This document shows positions 1 to 6,635 of a DNA stretch of 16,802 nucleotides, piece after piece. This DNA comes from an uncultured Bacteroidota bacterium. Its GTDB lineage: Bacteria > Bacteroidota > Bacteroidia > UBA7662. The stretch spans positions 1 through 16,802 of the forward strand of contig CAIOCC010000174.1 in the NCBI GenBank assembly GCA_903856555.1, read 5' to 3'. The first letter of the stretch is position 1; each line of letters opens with the position of its first letter. Made by a program: the position numbers and the translations under genes. The notes beneath the pieces are model-generated. The model was not told where the DNA came from. It was given only the letters and a program-made list of their open reading frames with translations, and made no database searches.

Positions 1-636
1 CCGAAGGCTTCTGGACTGACCAAGGCCGTAGAGGATCTTGCCCAAATCCAGGCCTACCTGGACGATGCCAAGGCCTCCTCTTGGTTGGTGGGATCGGCCG
101 GTGACTTTTTGGTGGATCTATATATTTTGTCGCTCTTGAGTGACGAAGGCGCTGAACAAAGTTGGGATGACTCGGCTTGGGACCAATTCGAAAACGCGTG
201 CGCCGGATTGGGCACGGATCTTTTGCATCTGCTTCATTATGTCGACGAATGCAGGGAAGAGGGTGTTGCTCCGGGAATGGATGATTTTGTGGACTCCTTT
301 GTGGTGAGTCCAGAATTGGAGGATCAGGATCACCTGATGGCCTACGAGGAAGTTCTCGCTTCCAGAGACCTGGTGCATGAGCCATGGTCGGAAATGTTGG
401 CAGAATGCAGAGCCATGGCCCCCGAATCGGCGATCGAACCCGTTTTTACCGGACTTTTTGTTTTTTTGCGGCAGGATTCCACCGACCAAGCCTGGTTGCG
501 GGAGGTTTGGGGTTCAACGGAGGATCTCTCCGACTTTATGCCCCTGTTGGCCTGCGTGCAGGGGTATGCGATGACCCCATCGACCCCCCAACTCCAACAA
601 TTGGCCGATTTGAACCCCGAATGGTCTCAGTTTTGA
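1..636 (+). CDS. Hypothetical acidic protein, 5' end outside window
   Basis: The reading frame is open from the first base to a TGA at 634-636, giving 211 visible residues, so the true start most likely lies to the left. A TTG at 85 is possible but nothing supports it, and the residues before it look equally protein-like. The product is rich in Asp and Glu with many Leu, Trp and aromatic residues. I see no signal peptide, membrane segment or catalytic motif in the visible part, so a soluble, mostly helical cytoplasmic protein is the simplest guess. I do not recognise a family. Only one base separates its stop from the next ATG, so it probably shares a transcript with the DUF4199 and glycosyltransferase genes. 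That placement hints at a link to envelope work but does not prove it. Confidence 0.75.
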   Translation, partial: PKASGLTKAVEDLAQIQAYLDDAKASSWLVGSAGDFLVDLYILSLLSDEGAEQSWDDSAWDQFENACAGLGTDLLHLLHYVDECREEGVAPGMDDFVDSFVVSPELEDQDHLMAYEEVLASRDLVHEPWSEMLAECRAMAPESAIEPVFTGLFVFLRQDSTDQAWLREVWGSTEDLSDFMPLLACVQGYAMTPSTPQLQQLADLNPEWSQF

Positions 637-637
637 A

Positions 638-1141
638 ATGAAACGCCTTCTCGTCTACACAGGATTGGGGAATACCCTGACCGCTGTCTTGGTTTCGGCG
701 GCGGTTTATTTTTTCTCGCCGGTTCATCCTCTCGGCCAGTTTCGACTGCTGTTGGGGGTGGTTACCCTGGCATGGCTGATTGCAGGCATTCGTAGCCTCA
801 AATACAAGGTGCAGGCGGGCGATCTCAAGGTAACCCACGGGCTCCTTTTTAGCGCAGGTTCTGGTTTGGTTGCGGCCGTTTCCTTTGGGCTGGTTGTATG
901 GCTGTTGGGTACCTTGAGTCCTGTTTTTTGGAACGACTATCTGGCCGATCAATTGCAAAATTTAGGAATGGCTTCGGGTCTACTCGAAACCAATTATTCG
1001 CCCGGTACCCTGGCAAAGCTTCAGGATCAAATTCAAAACCAAACCCCCGCAACCTTGGCCCTGCGATTAAGTTTTTTTCGATGGGTTTGGCATTTGTTGG
1101 CCGGGGGCTGGGTTTCCGTTTATTTTCGTACATCGCACTAA
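638..1141 (+). CDS. DUF4199-like membrane protein, divergent paralogue
   Basis: This is a protein of 167 residues with four likely membrane segments at about 5-27, 33-51, 68-91 and 141-163. Between segments three and four is a soluble stretch of about 50 residues rich in Leu, Gln and Asn. The plan (two helices, a short polar loop, a third helix, a soluble helical arm, a fourth helix) matches the next gene, which I call DUF4199 with more confidence. Sequence likeness between the two is low, so this looks like an older or faster-changing duplicate. The function of DUF4199 proteins is unknown. The ATG at 638 follows the previous stop by one base, which points to translational coupling. An unrelated four-helix membrane protein remains possible. 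Confidence 0.7.
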   Translation: MKRLLVYTGLGNTLTAVLVSAAVYFFSPVHPLGQFRLLLGVVTLAWLIAGIRSLKYKVQAGDLKVTHGLLFSAGSGLVAAVSFGLVVWLLGTLSPVFWNDYLADQLQNLGMASGLLETNYSPGTLAKLQDQIQNQTPATLALRLSFFRWVWHLLAGGWVSVYFRTSH

Positions 1142-1150
1142 CCTAGAATT

Positions 1151-1702
1151 ATGAATCAAGCCGTCGTGTTTCGTTTTGGCCTTTTGCTGGGCGTGGTCAG
1201 TATTCTGTCCATGTTAATCGCCTATATGGTCGATTTGACCTGGCTGGTTTCTGGTTGGAATTCCATGATATCCATTGGCTTGGTTTTTGCAGCCATGTTC
1301 ATGGCCTGTGTCGAGGATCGCAAGGATTTTTCTGGAGGCTACCCCTATGGACGTGCCGTGGTCCAGGGTCTTCTAACGGCTATGGTGGGCAGTTTGTTGG
1401 GCATCGCTTTTACCGGGGTGCTTTACAATTGGGTGGACCCTGAACTGCATGAGCGTGTCAAAGAAATCATGGTGGTCAAAATGGAAGAGAGTTTTGAGTC
1501 CTTCGGGATGAGCGAAGAGGATACCGCCAAGGCAATGGAGTCCTTCGAAAAGCGCAGCTTCCAACAAGATTTTCGTTCCCTGGGTTCCGCCTTTTTGTTA
1601 TCGGGCTTGATGAACACCTTGTTTGCCATGATCGTGGGGCTTTTTGTACGACGCAAGGAAGACCCTTTTGCTTCGGGTTCATCGGATACCCTCTCAAGCT
1701 AA
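1151..1702 (+). CDS. DUF4199 domain-containing membrane protein
   Basis: The protein has 183 residues. Membrane helices are expected at about 7-27, 36-54, 70-93 and 143-166. The loop after helix two carries a Gly-Gly-Tyr at 62-64 followed by a Gly-Arg-Ala start of helix three, as is usual in DUF4199 proteins of Bacteroidota. A charged helical arm (about 95-142, rich in Glu, Lys and Met) sits between helices three and four and may form a coiled coil. In this phylum DUF4199 genes are often found directly before a family 2 glycosyltransferase, as here, which suggests a joint role in the inner membrane. The biochemical role is not known. Its stop is five bases before the next ATG. Confidence 0.85.
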   Translation: MNQAVVFRFGLLLGVVSILSMLIAYMVDLTWLVSGWNSMISIGLVFAAMFMACVEDRKDFSGGYPYGRAVVQGLLTAMVGSLLGIAFTGVLYNWVDPELHERVKEIMVVKMEESFESFGMSEEDTAKAMESFEKRSFQQDFRSLGSAFLLSGLMNTLFAMIVGLFVRRKEDPFASGSSDTLSS

Positions 1703-1707
1703 GCGGC

Positions 1708-2661
1708 ATGGATGTTTCTATTGTTATACCTCTTCTCAACGAGGCCGAATCCCTGCCCGAGCTCAACGCTTGGTTGGTGTCGGTCCTTGAGGCTGAATCG
1801 TTGGACTACGAAATCTGGTACATTGACGACGGGAGTAGCGACGGCAGTTGGGAGGTCATCGAATCCCTCCGCCTGCAAAACCAACGGGTTAAAGGGCTTC
1901 GTTTTCAGCGCAATTACGGCAAATCGGCTGCGCTCCAAATGGGTTTTGAGCGGGTGATGGGGCAGGTTGTTTTTACCATGGACGCCGATTTGCAAGATTC
2001 CCCCGACGAGATACCGGGCATGCTCAAGCGAATGCGTGACGAAGGCTTGGACCTCTTGTCCGGCTGGAAGAAAAAGCGATACGACCCTCTATCCAAGACC
2101 CTTCCCACCAAACTGTTCAATGCAGCGACCCGGCGTTTATCCGGCGTACGCAACCTGCATGATTTTAATTGTGGTCTCAAAGCATATCGGCTTCAAGTGG
2201 TTCAAAGCATTGAGGTGTATGGAGAAATGCACCGGTACATTCCGGTCATTGCGCAGTGGTCAGGTTTCAAAAAAATTCAGGAACAGGTCGTACAGCACCG
2301 TCCCCGCAAATACGGGCATACCAAATTTGGCCTGGAACGATTTGTGAATGGGTTTCTTGATTTGTTATCCATTTATTTTATTTCCAAATTCAGACGCAAG
2401 CCAATGCATTTCTTTGGCACCATGGGTAGTTTGTCTTTTGTTATGGGCGCTGTATCCACGGCTTGGTTGATTTTCCGAAAACTCTACTTGATCTCGATGG
2501 GGAGCCCGCACCGGGATGTGACCGATCAGCCCTTGTTTTATTTGTCCTTGACCTTGGTTTTGTTGGGTGCACTCTTGTTTTGTACCGGATTTTTGGCCGA
2601 ATTGGTGGCTCGTAACAACCCCGACCGCAACCGTTACCTGGTCCAAGCCGTCCTGGATTGA
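1708..2661 (+). CDS. Family 2 glycosyltransferase, DPM1/GtrB-like, membrane-anchored
   Basis: This 317-residue protein is predicted to move a sugar from a nucleotide donor to a polyprenyl phosphate on the cytoplasmic face of the inner membrane. The GT-A catalytic domain fills about residues 1-225. It starts with a typical VSIVIPLLNE strand, has an Asp-Asp-Gly at 40-42, and carries the metal-binding Asp-Ala-Asp at 92-94 within a DADLQDSPDE segment typical of the DPM1/GtrB group. Two membrane helices follow at about 232-255 and 272-300, the usual C-terminal anchor of this group. The sugar and the acceptor cannot be read from the sequence. Its last four bases overlap the next gene, another glycosyltransferase, so both probably act in one glycan or glycolipid pathway. 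Confidence 0.92.
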   Translation: MDVSIVIPLLNEAESLPELNAWLVSVLEAESLDYEIWYIDDGSSDGSWEVIESLRLQNQRVKGLRFQRNYGKSAALQMGFERVMGQVVFTMDADLQDSPDEIPGMLKRMRDEGLDLLSGWKKKRYDPLSKTLPTKLFNAATRRLSGVRNLHDFNCGLKAYRLQVVQSIEVYGEMHRYIPVIAQWSGFKKIQEQVVQHRPRKYGHTKFGLERFVNGFLDLLSIYFISKFRRKPMHFFGTMGSLSFVMGAVSTAWLIFRKLYLISMGSPHRDVTDQPLFYLSLTLVLLGALLFCTGFLAELVARNNPDRNRYLVQAVLD

Positions 2662-3815
2662 AGCACATCGTTCTGGTCGGTCCGGTTTGGCCCTTTCGAC
2701 CCGGGGGCATGACCAGCTTTAATCAGCGATTGGTCCAAGAGTGGCAGGCCATGGGGCATCGAGTCACGGTACTTAATTACACGGTCCAATACCCATCGTG
2801 GTTGTTTCCTGGAACAACGCAGTTCACCGATGAACCGGCTCCGGAACACATCGAATCGCATCGCTTGCTTCATTCGGTGGGACCCCTGAGTTGGTGGCGA
2901 TCGGGGAAATGGCTGGCGGCCCAACAGCCCGACCTGGTACTCCTCCGATACTGGACACCGTTCATGGCCCCTGCCTTGGGCTTCTTGACTCGCATTGCGC
3001 GGCGTGCCGGCCTCAAGGCTCCGGTGGTTCTTTTGGCGGATAACCTAAAACCCCACGAAAAAGTTCCTGGAACAGGACCCCTTAACCGCTGGGTCTTGGG
3101 CGCCGTCGACCGGGTCGTGACCCTTTCGAATTCGGTGGCCGGGGAAGCTTTGGCCTTGGGTTTCAAAGGCCCTGTACAGGTATTGCACCACCCGGTGTAC
3201 GATCACTTTGGTCCCTTGATGGACCGAACAGCGGCTTGTCACGCCTTGAGTTTATCGCCGGAGCGGTCTTATTTCTTGTTTTTTGGTTTGGTCAGGCCTT
3301 ACAAAGGCCTTGATTTGCTCTTGAGGGCCTTGGTCAGCCCCGAATTTGGTTTTTGGAATCAGCCCGAGGGTCGTTCGTGGACCTTGTTGGTTGCGGGGGA
3401 ATTTTACGAGCCCATCGAACCGTACCGCCGTCTCTTGGAGGAGCTGGGCCTGCAGGATCGGGTGATTTTGCACCCGACCTTTGTTCCGGATCATCGCGTT
3501 GCTGCCTACTTTGGGGTTGCCGAGGCCTTGGTCCTACCGTACCGTCACGCCACCCAAAGTGGTGTTACCCAAGCGGCCTTGCATTTTGGGGTCCCCATGG
3601 TGGTGACGAGGGTGGGTGGTTTGGCCGAGGAATTGGAGGGGAAAGGGGCCGGCGAATTGTGCAATCCCGAGGTGGGGGAATTGGCGGCTGCATTGCAGCG
3701 CTTTTGTACCCATCCGAATCGATCGAGCTACCGAGATTCGGTCCAAAAACTTGCAAGCCTCTACGGCTGGCGTCCCTTTGCCGAGGCAGTCCTTGCGGAC
3801 GAGGGAATCGTTTAG
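2658..3815 (+). CDS. Family 4 (GT-B) glycosyltransferase
   Basis: The product has 385 residues with two Rossmann-like halves. The N-terminal half begins KHIVLVGPVWPFRPGG, the usual acceptor-domain opening with its glycine loop. The C-terminal half opens with FGLVRPYKG at 209-217, the donor-domain signature. The classical GT4 E-x7-E motif is not conserved: around residues 298-312 the sequence reads ATQSGVTQAALHFGV, a form I associate with a Bacteroidota subgroup. I choose the TTG at 2658 because it restores the expected N-terminus and overlaps the previous stop by four bases. The next in-frame ATG lies at residue 18 and would cut off the glycine loop. No membrane helix or signal peptide is seen, so it is probably cytoplasmic. 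Donor and acceptor are unknown. The 3' end overlaps the transaldolase tail to tail by three bases. Confidence 0.9.
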   Translation: MKHIVLVGPVWPFRPGGMTSFNQRLVQEWQAMGHRVTVLNYTVQYPSWLFPGTTQFTDEPAPEHIESHRLLHSVGPLSWWRSGKWLAAQQPDLVLLRYWTPFMAPALGFLTRIARRAGLKAPVVLLADNLKPHEKVPGTGPLNRWVLGAVDRVVTLSNSVAGEALALGFKGPVQVLHHPVYDHFGPLMDRTAACHALSLSPERSYFLFFGLVRPYKGLDLLLRALVSPEFGFWNQPEGRSWTLLVAGEFYEPIEPYRRLLEELGLQDRVILHPTFVPDHRVAAYFGVAEALVLPYRHATQSGVTQAALHFGVPMVVTRVGGLAEELEGKGAGELCNPEVGELAAALQRFCTHPNRSSYRDSVQKLASLYGWRPFAEAVLADEGIV

Positions 3816-4468
3816 GCGTTGTTACGGGCGTGGTCTTCCAGAAATTGGGCCAAGCCTTTGTCGGTCAAGGGGTGGTAAAAAAGGCCTTCCATCGCTGATA
3901 GGGGGCATGTGACCACATCGGCACCGACCTCAGCACAACGGACAATGTGCAGGCTGCTGCGTATGGAGGCTGCAAGGATTTTGGTCGTGAAGCCCTGGGT
4001 GCGATAAATCTGAACAATTTGGGCGATTAATTCCAAGCCATCCATATTGAGATCGTCCAAACGACCAATGAAGGGGGAAAGGTAGGTGGCTCCGGCCTTG
4101 GCCGCCAACAGGGCCTGCCCTGCACTGAAAACCAAGGTGCAATTGGTGCGTATTCCTTCGGAGTGGAAGGTATGAATCGCCCGGATTCCATCCCGGGTCA
4201 TCGGGACTTTGACGACAATGGCGGGGTGCAAGGCCGCCAAGACCTGTCCCTCCCGAATCATGCCCTCGTAATCGGTGGCAATGACTTCTGCGCTGACGTT
4301 TTGCCCCACCATCTTGGCGATGTTGAGGTAATGTTCCATCACCGCGTCGTTGCCCCGGATACCTTCTTTGGCCATCAGGCTAGGGTTGGTCGTCACGCCA
4401 TCCAGGACGCCGAGGTCCATGGCTTTGCGGATTTGATCAAGGTTGGCTGTATCGACAAAAAACTCCAT
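3812..4468 (-). CDS. tal: Transaldolase, short (FSA-like) type
   Basis: The protein has 218 residues, the usual length of the short transaldolase/fructose-6-phosphate aldolase subfamily. It moves a three-carbon dihydroxyacetone unit between sugar phosphates in the non-oxidative pentose phosphate pathway, in the cytoplasm. The start MEFFVDTANLDQIRKA and the GVTTNPSL segment are typical. The Schiff-base lysine is Lys87 in VVKVP. At the position where FSA has Tyr131 this protein has Phe133 (SPFIGR), as in true transaldolases, which favours transaldolase over aldolase activity. The ATG at 4466-4468 lies 18 bases beyond the end of the SRP RNA gene on the same strand. I see no clear promoter of its own, so read-through or a start inside the A/T-rich gap is possible. 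Confidence 0.93.
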   Translation of the reverse strand: MEFFVDTANLDQIRKAMDLGVLDGVTTNPSLMAKEGIRGNDAVMEHYLNIAKMVGQNVSAEVIATDYEGMIREGQVLAALHPAIVVKVPMTRDGIRAIHTFHSEGIRTNCTLVFSAGQALLAAKAGATYLSPFIGRLDDLNMDGLELIAQIVQIYRTQGFTTKILAASIRSSLHIVRCAEVGADVVTCPLSAMEGLFYHPLTDKGLAQFLEDHARNNA

Positions 4469-4472
4469 AAGT

Positions 4473-4486
4473 AAAAATAAAAAAAA
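4473..4486 (-). terminator. T-tract terminator of the SRP RNA gene
   Basis: Read on the minus strand, the closing arm CTTACCC of the SRP RNA is followed at once by eight T, an A and five T. The seven-pair terminal helix of the RNA may serve as the terminator stem, or the T-tract alone may release polymerase. It lies between the RNA gene and the transaldolase start. Confidence 0.6.
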
Positions 4487-4582
4487 GGGTAAGCTACTTG
4501 CATCGCACCGCTACAACCACCTACCCTTGCTGCATTCCTACCCTGGGGGATTAAGCAGGAGCTGGTCGTACAAGACTTACCC
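4487..4582 (-). ncRNA. ffs: Small bacterial SRP RNA (4.5S-like)
   Basis: This is the RNA core of the signal recognition particle. It binds the Ffh protein and guides ribosomes making membrane proteins to FtsY. On the minus strand the RNA runs from GGGTAAG at its 5' end to CTTACCC at its 3' end, which pair perfectly over seven bases. The tip of the hairpin has a GGAA tetraloop (4538-4535) closed by GTA/TGC. Next to it are the conserved CAGG and AGCA strands of the Ffh-binding internal loop (AGCA at 4531-4528). The flanking CCCCCAGG and GCAGCAAGGGTA blocks are those seen in small SRP RNAs of this phylum. Length is about 96 nt. A TATCTTTG box six bases upstream and a T-tract directly after it fix both ends. 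The exact ends may differ by a few bases. Confidence 0.93.
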
Positions 4583-4588
4583 TCGCCA

Positions 4589-4621
4589 CAAAGATAGGGG
4601 ATGCGGGCGGTCTTGCCTAAA
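4589..4621 (-). promoter_or_regulatory. Promoter of the SRP RNA gene
   Basis: On the minus strand, TATCTTTG (4596-4589) is a perfect match to the Bacteroidota -7 consensus TAnnTTTG and lies six bases before the predicted RNA start. A weak upstream element, TTT at 4621-4619 followed by AGG, lies 22 bases further up, near the usual -33 distance but without the TTG core. The rest of the 4583-4674 gap (leader of the + strand carboxylase gene) shows no clear further signal. Confidence 0.7.
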
Positions 4622-4674
4622 TTTGGAGGTGATCGTTTGAGTCATCGCTTCGTTTTCCCTTTTCCCCCTGTTTT

Positions 4675-6294
4675 ATGAACGCCGAGAACCGCACCTATTT
4701 TGAGGATTTACTTCACAACCTCCGTCGCATGGAAGAGGTAGCGGCTGCCGGTGGAGGCCCCAAGGCCCTGGCCAAGCTGCATGCCAAAGGCAAAATGTCC
4801 GCCCGTGAAAGGGTGGATGCCTTGTTGGATGCCGGAAGCCCTCGCCTAGAGATCGGAGCCTTGGCCGGCTGGGGTCAATTCGAAGAGGAAGGGGGCTGCC
4901 CTGCCGGCGGTGTGGTGGTGGTCTTGGGACGAATCCAAAACCGACTTTGCGTGGTGGTGGCCAACGACCCGACCGTCAAAGCGGGGGCCTGGTTCCCCAT
5001 CACCGGCAAAAAAAACCTGCGAGCCCAGGAAATTGCCATGGAAAACCGCCTGCCCATTGTTTACCTGGTGGACAGCGCCGGAATCTACTTGCCGATGCAG
5101 AACGAGATCTTTGCGGACAAAGAGCATTTTGGTCGGGTTTTCCGTAACAATGCCCGCATGTCCTCCATGGGGATTGTCCAAATCGCGGCCGTTATGGGCT
5201 CTTGTGTTGCGGGCGGTGCCTACCTGCCCATCATGTCCGACGAAGCCCTCATTGTTGAGGGCAACGGTAGCATCTTTTTGGCGGGTTCCTACCTGGTCAA
5301 GGCCGCTATCGGTGAAGAAGTGGACAACGAACGGCTGGGGGGAGCGGATACGCATTGCGATATAAGCGGTGTTACAGATCACAAAATGCCCAACGATGCG
5401 GCCTGTCTTGAACGGATTCGTCAGCTCGTTGGTCAATTGGCAGCACCTAGCTTGGCCGGGTTTGATCGGGTGGCCCCGTTGGCTCCCGCAAGCCCTCCCG
5501 ATGCCCTTTACGATCGATTCCCCGCCGGGAACAGCCGTCCCTACGATGTGATGGGTCTGCTCGAATGTCTTTTGGACGAGGGAAGTATGGTTCCTTACAA
5601 GGAGACCTACGGCCAGAGCATTGTTTGTTGTTACGCCCGATTGGATGGATGGGCGGTCGGCGTAGTGGCCAATCAGCGAAAGGTGGTCAAAAACGCCCAG
5701 GGAGAAATGCAGTTCGGCGGGGTGATTTATTCGGATTCCGCTGACAAAGCCACTCGCTTCATCGCCAATTGCAATCAGCGCGGGATTCCCTTGATTTTTT
5801 TGCAGGACGTCACCGGCTTTATGGTCGGTTCCCGCTCAGAGCACGGTGGTATTATCAAAGACGGAGCCAAGATGGTCAATGCCGTGGCCAATTCGGTGGT
5901 TCCCAAATTCACCATCATCACCGGTCACAGTTATGGTGCAGGTAATTACGCCATGTGTGGTAAAGCCTACGATCCTCGCCTGATTTTGGCCTGGCCCAGC
6001 GCCGAAATCGCCGTTATGGGAGGGGAGCAGGCTTCCAAAGTCTTGTTGCAAATCCAAAACAGTGCGCGCAGTGCCAAGGGTTTGGCCGAAGACCCGGAGG
6101 CCGAAAAGGAACGATTAACGGAAATCAAAGCCCGCTATACCGAGCAAACCAAGCCGATTTACGCGGCATCCCGCTTGTGGGTGGATGGATTGATTGATCC
6201 GGTCAAAACCCGGGAGGCTTTATCCTTGGGATTGGATGCAGCCAATCATGCGCCCATCACCGAGAGGTTCAATATGGGAGTCCTGCAGGTCTAA
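4675..6294 (+). CDS. Acyl-CoA carboxylase carboxyltransferase (beta) subunit, methylcrotonyl-CoA type
   Basis: The 539-residue protein carries both halves of the carboxyltransferase fold, N-domain about 1-270 and C-domain about 271-539. It moves CO2 from carboxybiotin to an acyl-CoA in the cytoplasm. The N-half has the oxyanion glycines in GSCVAGGAYLP (176-185) and the LGGADTHCDISGV block (221-233). The C-half has GHSYGAGNYAMCG from residue 417 and WPSAEIAVMGGEQA. The GNYxMCG and MGGEQA wording and the length are closest to 3-methylcrotonyl-CoA carboxylase beta (leucine breakdown). Geranyl-CoA or propionyl-CoA substrates cannot be excluded. The matching biotin carboxylase/BCCP subunit is not in this window, so the partner must be encoded elsewhere. 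The start ATG follows a pyrimidine-rich leader without a Shine-Dalgarno. Confidence 0.92.
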   Translation: MNAENRTYFEDLLHNLRRMEEVAAAGGGPKALAKLHAKGKMSARERVDALLDAGSPRLEIGALAGWGQFEEEGGCPAGGVVVVLGRIQNRLCVVVANDPTVKAGAWFPITGKKNLRAQEIAMENRLPIVYLVDSAGIYLPMQNEIFADKEHFGRVFRNNARMSSMGIVQIAAVMGSCVAGGAYLPIMSDEALIVEGNGSIFLAGSYLVKAAIGEEVDNERLGGADTHCDISGVTDHKMPNDAACLERIRQLVGQLAAPSLAGFDRVAPLAPASPPDALYDRFPAGNSRPYDVMGLLECLLDEGSMVPYKETYGQSIVCCYARLDGWAVGVVANQRKVVKNAQGEMQFGGVIYSDSADKATRFIANCNQRGIPLIFLQDVTGFMVGSRSEHGGIIKDGAKMVNAVANSVVPKFTIITGHSYGAGNYAMCGKAYDPRLILAWPSAEIAVMGGEQASKVLLQIQNSARSAKGLAEDPEAEKERLTEIKARYTEQTKPIYAASRLWVDGLIDPVKTREALSLGLDAANHAPITERFNMGVLQV

Positions 6295-6299
6295 GAGAA

Positions 6300-6350
6300 C
6301 CCAAGGACGGACCCGAGGTCCAAAGAGACCGAAGTCCAAATAGAACTCCG
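6300..6350. repeat. Short imperfect repeats after the carboxylase gene
   Basis: The gap between the carboxylase stop and the convergent small gene contains three related pieces: GACCCGAGGTCCAAAGA, GACCGAAGTCCAAATAG and a shorter GAACTCCGATC. The first can also fold as GGACC-CGA-GGTCC. Just beyond, GAGGC-TTAG-GCCTC (about 6359-6372) forms a five-pair hairpin over the stop of the small gene. These may act as a shared end signal for the two convergent genes, but no T-tract follows, so this is weak. Confidence 0.3.
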
Positions 6351-6363
6351 ATCGAAGCGAGGC

Positions 6364-6540
6364 TTAGGCCTCTGCGTTCTCGCTTTGGCTTTGCTGAGCC
6401 AACGTGTCGGAGATCGAAACGCGGGCCACCCGGTTGGGGTTGGCGTAGGATCCCAAGGTGGTGCCTTTGAGTTTTTGGTTTCTCTGGGCGGATTTGATGC
6501 GGTTCTTGGCAGCTTTGCGCTTCAGGGTACTGACGGCCAT
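6364..6540 (-). CDS. Small basic protein of unknown function (58 aa)
   Basis: I choose the ATG at 6538-6540 rather than an upstream in-frame one at 6594. The protein then begins MAVSTLKRKAAKNRIKSAQR, a typical small-protein start, whereas the upstream extension is Pro-rich and would begin at or before the predicted transcript start. The first 30 residues are strongly basic (Lys, Arg) and suggest binding to nucleic acid or the ribosome. The tail is Ser, Gln and Glu rich. I recall similar short, Lys/Arg-rich N-termini in unnamed Bacteroidota proteins but cannot name a family. It lies downstream of speA on the same strand but has its own good promoter at 6603-6635. The function is unknown. Confidence 0.7.
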   Translation of the reverse strand: MAVSTLKRKAAKNRIKSAQRNQKLKGTTLGSYANPNRVARVSISDTLAQQSQSENAEA

Positions 6541-6602
6541 GGTGGGTGGTTTCGGTGTGAGGGGAAAGGGATTCCGTTGGTGGGGTGATTCCAAAAGGAG
6601 GT

Positions 6603-6635
6603 CAAAGATAGGCCAATTGCCCTAATATCCTAAAA
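6603..6635 (-). promoter_or_regulatory. Promoter of the small basic protein gene
   Basis: On the minus strand TATCTTTG (6610-6603) matches TAnnTTTG fully and is the same octamer as in the SRP RNA promoter. A TTTT at 6635-6632, followed by AGG, lies 21 bases upstream and may stand for the -33 element. The upstream part overlaps the last codons of speA. The expected transcript start near 6597 gives a leader of about 55 bases. Confidence 0.6.

Noticed and set aside
4443..4640. Plus-strand open frame over the SRP RNA
   Set aside because: It overlaps a well-supported structured RNA on the other strand and has no protein-like features.
4846..5436. Antisense open frame opposite the carboxyltransferase
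   Set aside because: The plus-strand protein is plainly conserved here, and the antisense product is His/Gly/Asn-rich without recognisable motifs.
6541..6594. N-terminal extension of the small basic protein to an ATG at 6594
   Set aside because: The extra 18 residues are Pro-rich and unlike a folded start, and the ATG falls only about three bases from the predicted transcript start.
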